A DNA stretch of 64,000 nt, from positions 5,313,988 to 5,377,987 of the forward strand of contig NZ_CP011272.1 of the NCBI RefSeq assembly GCF_001610875.1, in the 5' to 3' direction. How positions within the stretch are numbered: the first letter of the stretch is position 1; every line of letters starts with the position of its first letter. Source of the stretch: Pirellula sp. SH-Sr6A. Lineage in GTDB: Bacteria; Planctomycetota; Planctomycetia; Pirellulales; Pirellulaceae. The notes under the pieces were generated by a model, which had not been told where the DNA came from, did not search any database, and saw nothing but the letters and a program-made list of their open reading frames with translations. Of the stretch, positions 9,846 to 19,845 are shown one piece after another. A program made the position numbers and the translations under genes.

Positions 9846-10595
9846 ATGACTGGCGAATGGTTAGCAGCGTTACCGGTCTACAACGAAGTGGGGTATGTAG
9901 ATGGGGTCCTCGACGAAGTGGTGAAATACGCCCCGAACGTCTTGGCCGTCAACGATGGTTCTTCCGATGGTACTCGCGAGATTCTGGACCGACGGACGGA
10001 CATTACCGTTATCCACCACGAGAAAAATAGGGGCTACGGAGCGGCATTGCGCACGGCCTTTCAATTCGCCATCGATGAAGGCTACGATGTACTGGTCACG
10101 TTGGATTGCGACGGGCAGCACCAACCCATGCGAATTCCTCGCTTCGTATCGGCTTGCAAAAACGCCGATATTGTTTCGGGGTCTCGATACCTCAAGCAAT
10201 ATGACGGTGACAGCGTTCCTCCCGCGCAGCGACTTTTCATCAACAAACAGATCACCCGGAAGATCAACGACCTGTTCCATTGGAATCTCACCGACACATT
10301 TTGTGGATTCAAGGCATATCGTGTCGACGCGTTGAAGCAACTCGACATCACGGTCGACGGATATGCGATGCCGTTGGAGCTATGGACGCAGGCTGCCATG
10401 GTGGGACTGTCTATTCTCGAGGTTCCCGTTCCACTGATTTATTTGGACGAAACACGTTCCTTTGGTGGTTCGTTGGATGATGGAGCCGTTCGACTTGCGT
10501 ACTACAACCAAGTCATCGAGGAGAGCATTCGAGCCATGGAGGCGAAAGGGTATTCGTTGCCGACTCCACCGGTCAATTGTTGCGGCGAGTGTTAG
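9846..10595 (+). CDS. Family 2 glycosyltransferase (dolichyl-phosphate mannose synthase-like)
   Basis: 249 residues, a GT-A fold transferase using a nucleotide-sugar. Motifs in order: LPVYNEVGYVDGVLDEV at the N-terminus, VNDGSSDGTREIL near 37, NRGYGAALRTAF near 62, the metal-binding TLDCDGQHQP near 87-96, and SGSRYL near 113. There is no C-terminal membrane segment, so it is a short DPM1-like enzyme. Its final 18 bases overlap the next reading frame if that gene starts at its first possible codon, suggesting coupled translation. The acceptor is unknown. Confidence 0.88.
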   Translation: MTGEWLAALPVYNEVGYVDGVLDEVVKYAPNVLAVNDGSSDGTREILDRRTDITVIHHEKNRGYGAALRTAFQFAIDEGYDVLVTLDCDGQHQPMRIPRFVSACKNADIVSGSRYLKQYDGDSVPPAQRLFINKQITRKINDLFHWNLTDTFCGFKAYRVDALKQLDITVDGYAMPLELWTQAAMVGLSILEVPVPLIYLDETRSFGGSLDDGAVRLAYYNQVIEESIRAMEAKGYSLPTPPVNCCGEC

Positions 10596-10618
10596 ATCAA
10601 ACGCTTGTTGAAAACGCG

Positions 10619-12331
10619 ATGGGATCCAGTCCCATTCGCTTGGAAGTTCCTCGCGAGGATAATACGAGCCTCATCTGGCCGTCTCTTCAGGTGCGCGAGT
10701 TGGTGGACGCCGCGCGGATGCGCCGGGGACAGTTTCCTGATTGGCTCGCGAGCCTTTCGCGACTTGCGAGATCCGAGGCGGCGGGCATGCTATCGTCCGG
10801 TGACGAAGCGTCCCGGTTCGTTAATGGGACCCAGTTCGTTGATGCGAATCGTGGTGGTGAGGGGATTATTTGGCTGCTCGGAGGGCATCAACCCGAGCTC
10901 TTTCATCCCGGAGTTTGGTTCAAGAATTTTCTACTCCATGCGATGGCTTCCCGTATGGGCAGGGACCATGAGGCGATCTTATCGCTCCATATCACGATCG
11001 ACCATGATTTGGCCAAACCCGTTTCGCTGCGGACGACCTGTTGGGACTCCGGTCGGCTGCTACATCGGATGCGGCCGATTCCGATCCGGGGGAGTGGTGA
11101 GCCCGAGTTGCCTTGGGAACTCACCACATACAGGGCGAGCCGGCGAGGCGACTGGGAACGATGGATCGACGATCTGATCGAAGACTGCCGTACGATTGGC
11201 GTGCAGCCTTTGATTGGTGATTTGCGCGAGCGCTGGATGGAAGCGTTGGAGACCTCCTCGCATCTTGGTGAGGCGTTTTCCGGGTTTCGACAAATCGTGG
11301 AAAAAGCTTTTGGAGTCCGCAACGCAGAGCTCCCAATGAGCCGTCTGTGTAGGACGGATGCGTTTGGCGAGTTTTTTCGCAGGCTAGCGTTGCCTGGATC
11401 CCGGTTGCTCGAACACTACAACGAGGCACGTCTCGGGTATCGCGAGGCGCGTGCGATCCGCAATCCCGTCCAGCCGGTACCTGCCTTGCAGCGGCACGGG
11501 GAGTGGAACGAGCTCCCCTTTTGGGTCTATCATAAATCTCTTTTGATTCCCCGATCGAAGCTCTGGATTCGAGGGGATGATCGCGTGTTTGTTCTAGCCA
11601 ACGAACCCCATGACCATGCCGCTTGGTCGACCCAGGTAGACCTCGGTGCATCGGTTTGGTCCGAGCCGTGGCGGGCGATGATGGATGCGGGGGTTTGCAT
11701 CCGGCCGAGAGCATTGATGACCACTTTGTACCTCCGTTACGTGATTGCCGATTTGTTTTTGCACGGCATCGGCGGTGGGATCTACGACGCCTTGACGGAC
11801 GAGATCGCGCATCGCGTTTGGGGAGTCGAGCGGTTACCGATGATGGTAGCTTCCGCATCGCTTCATCTACCGATTCGGATCAACGAGCCTCCTCCCCTGG
11901 CCGATCACGCCCCACTCGCTGGGTACGCCGAGCCAACGGATTCGTGCATTTGCAGTGCGGGGCATTCCGAGTCACGATGGGCGGATCATCAAAGAGTTCT
12001 ACACCGAATGCGTTCGGCTCCCGAGTCGTTTCTCGATCCGCAGGACCCACACCATGTCGACTTGCTTCGCAATCACCGAGTCTTGTTGAAGCGCCTCTCC
12101 GGGCTGGTAGGGAGCAAGATGGCGTGGCATCGCGAGATGGCGGAACTGCGTGAACGGATCCGAGCGGCGGTCGAACCTGAAGTCCAACGGCTCCGGCTAG
12201 TATCAAACGATTTGATGGAAGCAAAGCGAATGCAAAGGATCCGGCGTTCGAGAGAAGTGCCGTTTATATTGTTCCCTCAAGCGGACGTTGCGAAACGATT
12301 GAAGTCGCTTTTGCCCCTGGCATTCGATTAG
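10619..12331 (+). CDS. Conserved protein of unknown function with a BshC-like N-terminal motif
   Basis: About 570 residues from the ATG at 10619. In-frame TTG 10577 and GTG 10589 would overlap the upstream glycosyltransferase stop; the choice is uncertain. No signal peptide or membrane segment. The segment WLLGGHQPELFHPGVWFKNF followed about 40 residues later by ITIDHDLAKP resembles the (T/S)GQQ..LF.GP..T..K and EDHD signatures of BshC, the cysteine-adding enzyme of bacillithiol synthesis. The resemblance is partial and remembered, so function is not assigned. The C-terminal quarter is helical and Arg-rich (RERIRAAVEPEVQRLR). It follows the glycosyltransferase directly and probably shares its promoter. 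Confidence 0.7.
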   Translation: MGSSPIRLEVPREDNTSLIWPSLQVRELVDAARMRRGQFPDWLASLSRLARSEAAGMLSSGDEASRFVNGTQFVDANRGGEGIIWLLGGHQPELFHPGVWFKNFLLHAMASRMGRDHEAILSLHITIDHDLAKPVSLRTTCWDSGRLLHRMRPIPIRGSGEPELPWELTTYRASRRGDWERWIDDLIEDCRTIGVQPLIGDLRERWMEALETSSHLGEAFSGFRQIVEKAFGVRNAELPMSRLCRTDAFGEFFRRLALPGSRLLEHYNEARLGYREARAIRNPVQPVPALQRHGEWNELPFWVYHKSLLIPRSKLWIRGDDRVFVLANEPHDHAAWSTQVDLGASVWSEPWRAMMDAGVCIRPRALMTTLYLRYVIADLFLHGIGGGIYDALTDEIAHRVWGVERLPMMVASASLHLPIRINEPPPLADHAPLAGYAEPTDSCICSAGHSESRWADHQRVLHRMRSAPESFLDPQDPHHVDLLRNHRVLLKRLSGLVGSKMAWHREMAELRERIRAAVEPEVQRLRLVSNDLMEAKRMQRIRRSREVPFILFPQADVAKRLKSLLPLAFD

Positions 12332-12385
12332 GTTTGCCAACTTCTTCAAAAACATGGAACAAAGATAGCGATCTCTTGTTGTAAT

Positions 12386-12405
12386 GGAATCGGCGCTGCT
12401 ACACT
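12386..12405 (+). promoter_or_regulatory. Candidate glnB promoter (sigma-54-like, overlapping a sigma-70-like -10)
   Basis: TGGAAT then CTGCT gives the GG-N10-GC spacing of a -24/-12 element (GG at 12386-12387, GC at 12398-12399). TTGTTG (12376-12381) and TACACT (12400-12405) with an 18-bp spacer form an alternative sigma-70 pair. Either would give a leader of about 70 nt. The match to the sigma-54 consensus is only partial. Confidence 0.35.
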
Positions 12406-12463
12406 AAGGGCGTGGGATGTGCTAGGTAATGCACAGGCGGTCCCGCAGTTCGTTGACTGCTAA

Positions 12464-12820
<357 letters not shown>

Positions 12821-12897
12821 GAAAAGCTAGTACGAACTTTTCGTAAGACCTTTCCGTTTGCACTTTTCGAGACAATTTTGTTCCAGTTGGCACGGCA

Positions 12898-15534
12898 ATG
12901 CCGTGTTGTCAATTGTCCTCTCTCCATCCACAAGTTGTTGCGGCCCGCGCGTTTCTCTCCGAAGCGCGCGAAAAGGCTAAAGGTCTTCATCAGTCTGGCG
13001 GAAGTGGATTTCAAGTTTGTTCGGCATGGACCGATGATGTCGACGAAGTTGTTCGTCGCCTGATTCGCGTTGCGCTTTCCGAACTGCCGACCCCCCCTGA
13101 CGCGAGCAAGTTCGTTTTTGTGGCGCTAGCGGGATATGGTCGCCGCGATTTGGCTCCGTACTCCGACATCGACTTGATGCTCCTTTATCGGGGGAGTGAA
13201 ACAGCGATCGCACCTTTGGCACGTGCGATCGGGCAGATGATCGTCGACGCAGGGTTGCAGCTATCGCTCGCGGTCCGAACACCTTCTCAAGCCAGATCGT
13301 TGGCGTGGATCGACGCCACGGCCTTAACCTCGTTCGTGGAAATGCGATGGGTTGAGGGGAGTCAAGCGCTCTTTGATCAGTTCCAGCATTCGATGTTGAT
13401 CGGATGCAAGTGGCGAAACAGTCGCTTGGCAACCATGATCGAAAACGAGCGGCTCGCGGAAAGGAAGAAGTTCGGCGAAACGATTTATCTCCTGCATCCC
13501 AACGTGAAGCGGTCGCGGGGATGCTTGCGCGACGTCCAAATCGTGCGCTGGATCGGCTTTGTCTGCTACGGGGAACGAGACCCTGCCCAGTTGGCAGATA
13601 TGGGGATCATCGCAAAAGAAGACTACACGACTATTCAGAATGGATACCTGTATTTGCTGAGGTTGCGAAACCAACTCCATTTCATGGCGGGTCGGTCTCT
13701 CGATTCGCTGGATCGCCCCAAGCAGATGGAGCTGGCGAAGTGGTCGGGAATGCAAGGCTCCGATGGGGTTCTTCCCGTCGAAGAGTTCATGCAGAACTTT
13801 TTTGAGATCACCAGTGAAGTTCGTTACAGTTCCGCCAATTTTGTCGGGGTGACGCGATCGCGAATCAGCGTCGTTGCGACCCTCGCAAAGTTTCTTGGCT
13901 GGCCGATCGGCAAAGGAATGCGAATTGGGTTTAAGGAGATTTGGGCGACGCGATCTGGTCTGGAGCGCATCAAGTCGGACCCCGCACGTGTTCTGGAATT
14001 GATGCAATTCTCGAACCTGTACAATCGGCGGATTGATCACCGCACATGGCGGACGATTCGCGAAGCGATGCTTCGCCGGCAGGAGAAGTCGGCTTCGATG
14101 GAAGCCATCAATCGATTCCTTGAGTTGATCAAAGAACCGCGTCGGTTGGGGGACGCGCTGCGACGATTGCATGAATTGCGGGTGCTCGAGCAAATCATTC
14201 CTGCTGTGAGCCATGCTCGATGTTTGCTGCAGTTCAATGAGTATCACAAATACACGGTCGATGCACATTGCATCCGATCGGTGGAGGCGGCATGCGAATT
14301 TGGTCGCGAAGATAGTGTCTTAGGCCGTGTCTACCGAGGGCTTCAGAACAAACGCATACTTCACCTTGCCCTTCTTCTGCACGATTTAGGAAAGGGCTTT
14401 GTCGAGGATCATAGCGAGGTAGGGCGCGTGATCGCGGACGAAACCGCATCGCTCTTAAAGCTGTCCGATGCCGATCGAGACCTGTTGGTCTTTTTGGTTC
14501 ACCAGCACTTGTTGATGACGCACACGGCATTTCGGTTCGATCTATCGCAAAAGGCGCCAGCGGTTCAGTTCGCCAAGCAAGTGGGGTCGATGGAGCGACT
14601 GCAACATTTGCTGGTTCTTTCTTGTGCCGACTTGGCCGCCGTCGGGCCGGGGGCGTTGAACGATTGGAAATTGAACCTCATCCTCCAGTTGTATGATGCG
14701 ACCGAAGCGCAGTTCGGCAGCGAAAGTTCGGACCAGCGATTTTTGAATTTGGTGACCGGGATGCGCAAAGAAGTAGCGCAACTGCGAACCACGGGTGAGC
14801 AGGCAGATCCATGGTGGACAGAGCAAATTGAGCACGTTCCTGCAGGCTACTTGCTCAACTTGAAACCGAAGCAATTGATCGAGGAACTTCGCCGGCTCCG
14901 GCAGTTGACGCCGGAGCATCCCACGCAGGCTTGGGGAGCATTTTTGCCAGAACGGGACGCCATCGAATATGTCATCGCTGTTCGGCAGGAAGAGCCCATT
15001 GGATTATTCCATCGGATCGCAGGGGCCATGGCGAGCCAAGGATTGAGTATTTTGTCCGCTGAGATTCACACCCAACCTGGGATGATTGCGTGGGACCGAT
15101 TCTTGGTCGAAGATCTCGATTTCGATGGGCCGCCTCCTTTGCAACGTATCGAGCAGGTTTGTCGACACATTACGCAGGCGGTCGATCCTGCGAATACGAA
15201 ACCCCCGGTGTTTCGACGCGTTTGGAAAGCCCAGGCGGACGCCGATGCGGCTTCTTCCCGATTGCAACCAACCCAGATCCGTTTCGATAACGGAACATCC
15301 GATCGCCATACAATTATCAACGTGTTTGCCTACGATCGAACGGGATTGCTCTACGACATTTCCAAGACGCTGTATGAGCTCAACCTGGATTTGCAGGTGG
15401 CCAAGGTCAGTACGCACCTCGACCAAGTCGTCGATGTGTTCTATGTAACGGAACTGGGAGGGGGTAAGATCACCGAACCGACTCGGCTCTACACCCTGCG
15501 TCAAAGTTTGTTGCGCGCTATCGAATCGACCTAG
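12898..15534 (+). CDS. glnD: [Protein-PII] uridylyltransferase/uridylyl-removing enzyme
   Basis: 878 residues, bifunctional nitrogen sensor that uridylylates PII when glutamine is low. The nucleotidyltransferase domain has GYGRRDLAPYSDIDLMLL at about 79-96, with Asp90 and Asp92 as metal ligands. The GlnD family segment PNVKRSRGCLRDVQ lies near 201. The HD domain includes HLALLLHDLGKG with His495-Asp496. Two C-terminal ACT domains (about 695-770 and 800-875) should bind glutamine. Domain order and length are normal. There is no good Shine-Dalgarno; the ATG sits in a 15-bp perfect palindrome. It is transcribed with glnB. Confidence 0.95.
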   Translation: MPCCQLSSLHPQVVAARAFLSEAREKAKGLHQSGGSGFQVCSAWTDDVDEVVRRLIRVALSELPTPPDASKFVFVALAGYGRRDLAPYSDIDLMLLYRGSETAIAPLARAIGQMIVDAGLQLSLAVRTPSQARSLAWIDATALTSFVEMRWVEGSQALFDQFQHSMLIGCKWRNSRLATMIENERLAERKKFGETIYLLHPNVKRSRGCLRDVQIVRWIGFVCYGERDPAQLADMGIIAKEDYTTIQNGYLYLLRLRNQLHFMAGRSLDSLDRPKQMELAKWSGMQGSDGVLPVEEFMQNFFEITSEVRYSSANFVGVTRSRISVVATLAKFLGWPIGKGMRIGFKEIWATRSGLERIKSDPARVLELMQFSNLYNRRIDHRTWRTIREAMLRRQEKSASMEAINRFLELIKEPRRLGDALRRLHELRVLEQIIPAVSHARCLLQFNEYHKYTVDAHCIRSVEAACEFGREDSVLGRVYRGLQNKRILHLALLLHDLGKGFVEDHSEVGRVIADETASLLKLSDADRDLLVFLVHQHLLMTHTAFRFDLSQKAPAVQFAKQVGSMERLQHLLVLSCADLAAVGPGALNDWKLNLILQLYDATEAQFGSESSDQRFLNLVTGMRKEVAQLRTTGEQADPWWTEQIEHVPAGYLLNLKPKQLIEELRRLRQLTPEHPTQAWGAFLPERDAIEYVIAVRQEEPIGLFHRIAGAMASQGLSILSAEIHTQPGMIAWDRFLVEDLDFDGPPPLQRIEQVCRHITQAVDPANTKPPVFRRVWKAQADADAASSRLQPTQIRFDNGTSDRHTIINVFAYDRTGLLYDISKTLYELNLDLQVAKVSTHLDQVVDVFYVTELGGGKITEPTRLYTLRQSLLRAIEST

Positions 15535-15554
15535 TTCATACCCTCAAAGCAGCC

Positions 15555-17525
15555 ATGACGATCGACGATTTGCTCCTGGAATTGAATGAGTCCCAGCGTG
15601 CAGCCGCGACGCTTCCTTCGCAGCATGCCATGGTCATCGCGGGGGCTGGATGTGGGAAAACCAAGACGATCGTAGCACGGGCGGCCTATCTGATTTCCAA
15701 AGGGGTTCCTCCCCAACGCATCCAGATCTTGACTTTCACACGCAGGTCCGCTTCGGAAGTGGTCCATCGGGTCCGATCACACCTGGGGGATACCGCAAAA
15801 GGACTGCAGGCCTCGACATTCCATAGCTGGTGTATGAATGTCATCCGGATGGCGCCGGAAGCCTTTGGCTGCCAAGGATTCTCGGTCATCGATCGCGAAG
15901 ACCAGATGCAGATGTTCAAATTGGCGCGAGGTAACATTAAAGACAAAGATCTCCCAAAGTCCAAAGAGATCCTCGACTTCTACTCGTACGCACGGAATAC
16001 AAAGCAATCGCTCGGCGCGACATTACAAAAAGTTGCGCCGGAGCTTGAGTCACAAAAGGCGGTAATTGCCGAGGTGATGAAATCGTACGAAGCGAAAAAA
16101 CGTGAGCGTCGCTATCTCGATTACGACGACATTCTCGATGTGGTCGCGCAACGATTGAGCAACTCGCCGGAAACGAGAGATTGGCTTTCGAAGCACTTCG
16201 AGTTCGTATTGGTCGACGAAATGCAAGACACCAATCCTTTGCAGTGGTCTCTGTTGGAACCATTAAGCCATCAATCGATTTTGTTTTGCGTGGGTGACGA
16301 TGCGCAATCGATTTATGGGTTTCGTGGAGCGGATTTCCAAAATGTACATAGCTTCACCGAAAGGGTGCCGAACTCGATCCTGTTGAAGCTTGAAGAGAAT
16401 TACCGGTCCACTCAGCCCATTCTGGATATTTCGAATTGGTTGCTCGCACAAAGCTCGCTCGGGTACGACAAAAACCTGCGTTCGATGCGGGGTGATGGAA
16501 ACAAACCAGCATTGATGCGATTTGAAAACGAATGGGAAGAAGCAACCTGGATTTCGGAAGACTTGCTCAAACGGCACGACTCCGGTGCCGAATGGCGAGA
16601 CCATATGATCCTCGTTCGGACCGGTTTTGCGGGAAGAACATTGGAAACGAGCTTCTTAGCTCGCAATATTCCCTACACGTTTATCGGTGGGCTGAAATTG
16701 CTCGAGTCGGCTCACATCCGCGATGTGCTCTCTCTGTTGCGGTTGGTAGCCAATCCCACGGACGATTTGGCGTGGGCAAGATTCTTGACGTTGTGGCCTG
16801 GGATCGGCGAGCGAACGGCAAGTCGCTGTGTGACCGCCATCGCCGGCCAAACGAGAATCGAGGAGTGTGTTTCGGCTCTTCAACGCGAGACGAGGTTGGG
16901 ACCCGCGATCTTCGATGCGATTACGAGGGTGGAGCAAGTCAAATTGCAAGCCAGTCAAGCTTTTGCCAAGGCGGTGGAATCCCTGGAGCCTTCGCTGGAG
17001 GAAAAGTACAAAAATCAAGATTGGGACAAGCGAAAGCGAGATTTCTTGCTCGTTGAGAAGCTTGCAGAGCGACACACATCTATATTGAGTTTTATCGAAG
17101 ACTACATGCTCGATCCGGTGTACACCTCCGAAGTAGAAGGTGTTGACTCCACCGACCGAGTTACCTTGATCACCATCCACTCCGCGAAGGGAGCTGAATC
17201 CCCGGTCTGCTACGTGGTCGATGTCTCTCCTGGTTCGTACCCGAGTGTCCGATCGATGAGTGACCCCGAGGAAGTCGAAGAGGAGCGGCGAGTCCTTTAT
17301 GTCGCGTTGACCCGTGCAAAGGACGAACTGATCATCACGCGTAGAAGTGCCTCGTCTTGGGCCAAATGGAGTTTTCCTGGCAAGAACAACGATGATGCGT
17401 ACTTCTTCAATAACTTGCCGATCAAACTGGTCACACAAGGCAAATTGGGCGGAAAACGCCATCAGCCCCCTACCCCGCCCCCTCCCGCCGCCGGGCCGAT
17501 CCATGTAGGTATCCAATGGGATTGA
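15555..17525 (+). CDS. Superfamily 1 (UvrD/Rep-like) ATP-dependent DNA helicase
   Basis: 656 residues. Helicase motifs in order: Q-motif region LNESQRAAA, Walker A AGAGCGKTKT near residue 35, motif Ia ILTFTRRSASEV, DEXX box LVDEMQDTNP near 220, motif III VGDDAQSIYGFRGAD, motif IV LEENYRST, motif V TIHSAKGAESPVCYVVD, and motif VI EEERRVLYVALTRAKDEL. It is shorter than UvrD, PcrA or Rep proper and has a Pro-rich tail, so it is best called a UvrD-like helicase; no nuclease domain is seen. It starts 20 bp after glnD and may be read through from that operon. Confidence 0.92.
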   Translation: MTIDDLLLELNESQRAAATLPSQHAMVIAGAGCGKTKTIVARAAYLISKGVPPQRIQILTFTRRSASEVVHRVRSHLGDTAKGLQASTFHSWCMNVIRMAPEAFGCQGFSVIDREDQMQMFKLARGNIKDKDLPKSKEILDFYSYARNTKQSLGATLQKVAPELESQKAVIAEVMKSYEAKKRERRYLDYDDILDVVAQRLSNSPETRDWLSKHFEFVLVDEMQDTNPLQWSLLEPLSHQSILFCVGDDAQSIYGFRGADFQNVHSFTERVPNSILLKLEENYRSTQPILDISNWLLAQSSLGYDKNLRSMRGDGNKPALMRFENEWEEATWISEDLLKRHDSGAEWRDHMILVRTGFAGRTLETSFLARNIPYTFIGGLKLLESAHIRDVLSLLRLVANPTDDLAWARFLTLWPGIGERTASRCVTAIAGQTRIEECVSALQRETRLGPAIFDAITRVEQVKLQASQAFAKAVESLEPSLEEKYKNQDWDKRKRDFLLVEKLAERHTSILSFIEDYMLDPVYTSEVEGVDSTDRVTLITIHSAKGAESPVCYVVDVSPGSYPSVRSMSDPEEVEEERRVLYVALTRAKDELIITRRSASSWAKWSFPGKNNDDAYFFNNLPIKLVTQGKLGGKRHQPPTPPPPAAGPIHVGIQWD

Positions 17526-17596
17526 AATTTGGGATTTTCGCACTGCAAATCTCAACGTGTGCGTGGCCGATTGGTGCGTGGAGTCCTGGTGCAACG

Positions 17597-19315
17597 ATGC
17601 ACTCGCGATTCGTTTCGTTCGTATTGGGGCTCGCTTGGATTGCTTGCATGCAACCCATGATTCGATCGCAAGACTCCTTGTCCTCGATCGAGTCCAAGCG
17701 TGCGGAGCGCAAAGAGTTTCAATCTTTGGAGCTTTTTCCCGCGCGGCAAGGGGCTTGGATTTTTCCGCTTGCTCTCCCTCCCAAATTGATTTGGCGAGAT
17801 GCCGAAGGGGCTCGCAAATTCGGGTACTCGCCGGGCTTCGTTGTGCGATGGTTCGGCCCAAACCTTCAAGAGTCAACGGTTCCGGATCAAGGAGGGAGGT
17901 GGATCGCGTTAGTGGAGGGGACTGCTCCGAATCAAACCCCCATGCGGCGTGGTTTCACGTTTTACGCGATACCAAATGATATCGCTGCCTCCCAAACGTT
18001 TGTACCTGACCTAACGGTGGAGCTCCCCCACTTTCCAGGTCCTCAAGCTCCAGAGTCCTGGCATGAACATCAACGGGAGTTCGATCGCAGCTCGAAGGAT
18101 CTTTTGATCAAGTCGCTGATGGATCACGAGCAAGGCGCGATCTTGGTCGCAGGGATCGCCGAAACGAAAGATTTGGGACGTCCCAAACGATTTCATGAAT
18201 GGACCCCATCGGTTAACTCGCAGAGGCATTTGGATTTGAAGCTCCAGAGAATGGGAATCGAATTGCCGCTGCACGGATTGAATCCGCCTCGTCAAAAATC
18301 GGTACCGTCCACGGTGATTCGCTCTGGAACTTGCGAAGAGGCTGGGGTTCCAGCTCACGCTAAACGACGTATCGACTCGTTTTGCGAGGAATGGGTGAAG
18401 GCGACAAAGGAACCGTTCGTAACCTTGGTAGCCAAGAACGGAGTCATCATCACGCATGCGTCCTATGGGGCGGGTCCTGACGGCCTACCCATCGGCTTGG
18501 ATTACCGTTGTTGGGTAGCATCGATTACGAAGACAGTCACGTCCATTCTGTTCAGCCAATTTGTGGACCAAGGCTTGATCGAACTAGATTGGACGCTGGA
18601 TCGAGTCTTTCCGGACTATCCTGCCCATGCACCTTCGGTTCCAACATTTCGCCAGCTACTCAATCACACAAGCGGATTGAGCGGGCATGGTGATTGGGGA
18701 GGGATGTTCAATCCTTATCTGGAAAACATCGTTCTCAATGGGATCGATGTCAACGAACCAGGTAAGAAGCATGAATATTGCGGACTCGGTTTTGAATTGG
18801 TCGGTAAGGCGATGGAAATCAAGACAGGAAAGTGTGCTGCGAGGATTTACTACGATCATCTTTTTGCACCTTTCGGAATGCAGAACGTGATCATGGGAAA
18901 CGCCAGTTCCGATGGCGAATTCACGGCCATGGAATTAGCCATCTTAGGGCAATGGCTCGCCAACCAAGGAAGCTATGGTGATCGTCAGTTTATAGACCCG
19001 AAAACCTTTGCTCAGATGCTTCCGAGTCCATCGGGTGAGGAGGCGGTCGCAGGAGATCATGGACTGGGGCTGCACCGTATTCGGCACCGCAGGGTAGATG
19101 CCGATCCAAAATCGAAGGGTCAGGGATCGCTGTTGTTTAGCGAAAATGCGTTCGGGCACGGATCTTTTTCCGGCTGCATTCTGGTCGTTGATCCCGATCA
19201 GCAACTCGTCATTGTCCAAGCGAGGAAACGATTCCAAGCGACTGACAATACGTACTGGGCTCGTTTCTTTCAAGTCGTCGCAGACGCGATAAATGACGGT
19301 ACGGAAAACGATTAG
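17597..19315 (+). CDS. Exported beta-lactamase-family serine hydrolase
   Basis: 572 residues from the ATG at 17597, chosen because it opens with a signal peptide (MHSRFVSFVLGLAWIACMQP); an upstream ATG at 17516 would overlap the helicase stop and add a less typical N-terminus. The C-terminal two thirds is a class C/PBP-like fold: VASITKTVTS gives the SxxK nucleophile, LLNHTSGLSGHGDW is the family motif, and EYCGLGFELVGKAME is the YxN region with Gly in place of Asn. HGSFSGCILVVDPD takes the place of the KTG/HxG motif. The N-terminal 200 residues are unassigned. Probably a periplasmic esterase or peptidase; substrate unknown. Confidence 0.82.
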   Translation: MHSRFVSFVLGLAWIACMQPMIRSQDSLSSIESKRAERKEFQSLELFPARQGAWIFPLALPPKLIWRDAEGARKFGYSPGFVVRWFGPNLQESTVPDQGGRWIALVEGTAPNQTPMRRGFTFYAIPNDIAASQTFVPDLTVELPHFPGPQAPESWHEHQREFDRSSKDLLIKSLMDHEQGAILVAGIAETKDLGRPKRFHEWTPSVNSQRHLDLKLQRMGIELPLHGLNPPRQKSVPSTVIRSGTCEEAGVPAHAKRRIDSFCEEWVKATKEPFVTLVAKNGVIITHASYGAGPDGLPIGLDYRCWVASITKTVTSILFSQFVDQGLIELDWTLDRVFPDYPAHAPSVPTFRQLLNHTSGLSGHGDWGGMFNPYLENIVLNGIDVNEPGKKHEYCGLGFELVGKAMEIKTGKCAARIYYDHLFAPFGMQNVIMGNASSDGEFTAMELAILGQWLANQGSYGDRQFIDPKTFAQMLPSPSGEEAVAGDHGLGLHRIRHRRVDADPKSKGQGSLLFSENAFGHGSFSGCILVVDPDQQLVIVQARKRFQATDNTYWARFFQVVADAINDGTEND

Positions 19316-19376
19316 ACCTCAGCGAACCATCGCGCGCCATCAGGTCCCTTTTTCAACATCAAAATCACCATCACCG

Positions 19377-19803
19377 CTTTCCCTTTGCGATCTTCGCGCC
19401 TTGGCGCGCGACTTCTTTGCTCTGATTTGAGAAGAGGTTGCGCGCCAAGGCGCCGAGCTCGCGAGGAGGAGGGGAGTGGGGCATGGAATGGATAAGGGGC
19501 GAACTGGAAGTTCTATGGAATCCCCCAACCGAGTCCCCAAACGACCCCCCCGCTATTCTCTGTCCACGGCTTTCCCTTTGCGATCTTTGCGCCTTGGCGC
19601 GCAACTTCTGTGCTCTGGTTTGGGAAGAGGTTGCGCGCCAAGGCGCCAAGCTCGCGAGGAAGAGGGGAGAGGGGTATGGGATGGATAATGGTCGAATTGG
19701 AAGATCTATCGAATCTCCATACCGAGTCCCCATACGCCCACCCACTATTCTTTGTCTTCGGCTTTCCCTTTGCGATCTTCGCGCCTTGGCGCGCAACTTC
19801 TTC
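19377..19803. repeat. Tandem array of about 193-bp units with hairpin (two full units plus a truncated third)
   Basis: The sequence CTTTCCCTTTGCGATCTT (one base variable) begins at 19377, 19570 and 19762, giving periods of 193 and 192 bp. In units 1 and 2 it is followed by CGCCTTGGCGCGC, a loop of about 16 nt and the complementary GCGCGCCAAGGCG; the stem in unit 1 is about 22 bp (19396-19453) with two mismatches. The third unit keeps only the left arm and then diverges. Spacer sequences (ATGGATAA, CCGAGTCCCCA, CTATTCT) are also repeated. No transposase is present; short reading frames across it are not coding. Confidence 0.85.
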
Positions 19804-19845
19804 CTTCGGATCTACAAGGAAGCTGCTTGCCGAGCTCCATGAGGA

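Noticed and set aside
16656-17876. 406-codon minus-strand frame opposite helicase and serine hydrolase genes
   Set aside because: Spans two supported genes on the other strand and has low-complexity Arg/Gly content.
19438-19842. Plus-strand frame through the repeat array
   Set aside because: Its sequence is only the repeat units read through; the translation is itself repetitive and lacks a start signal.
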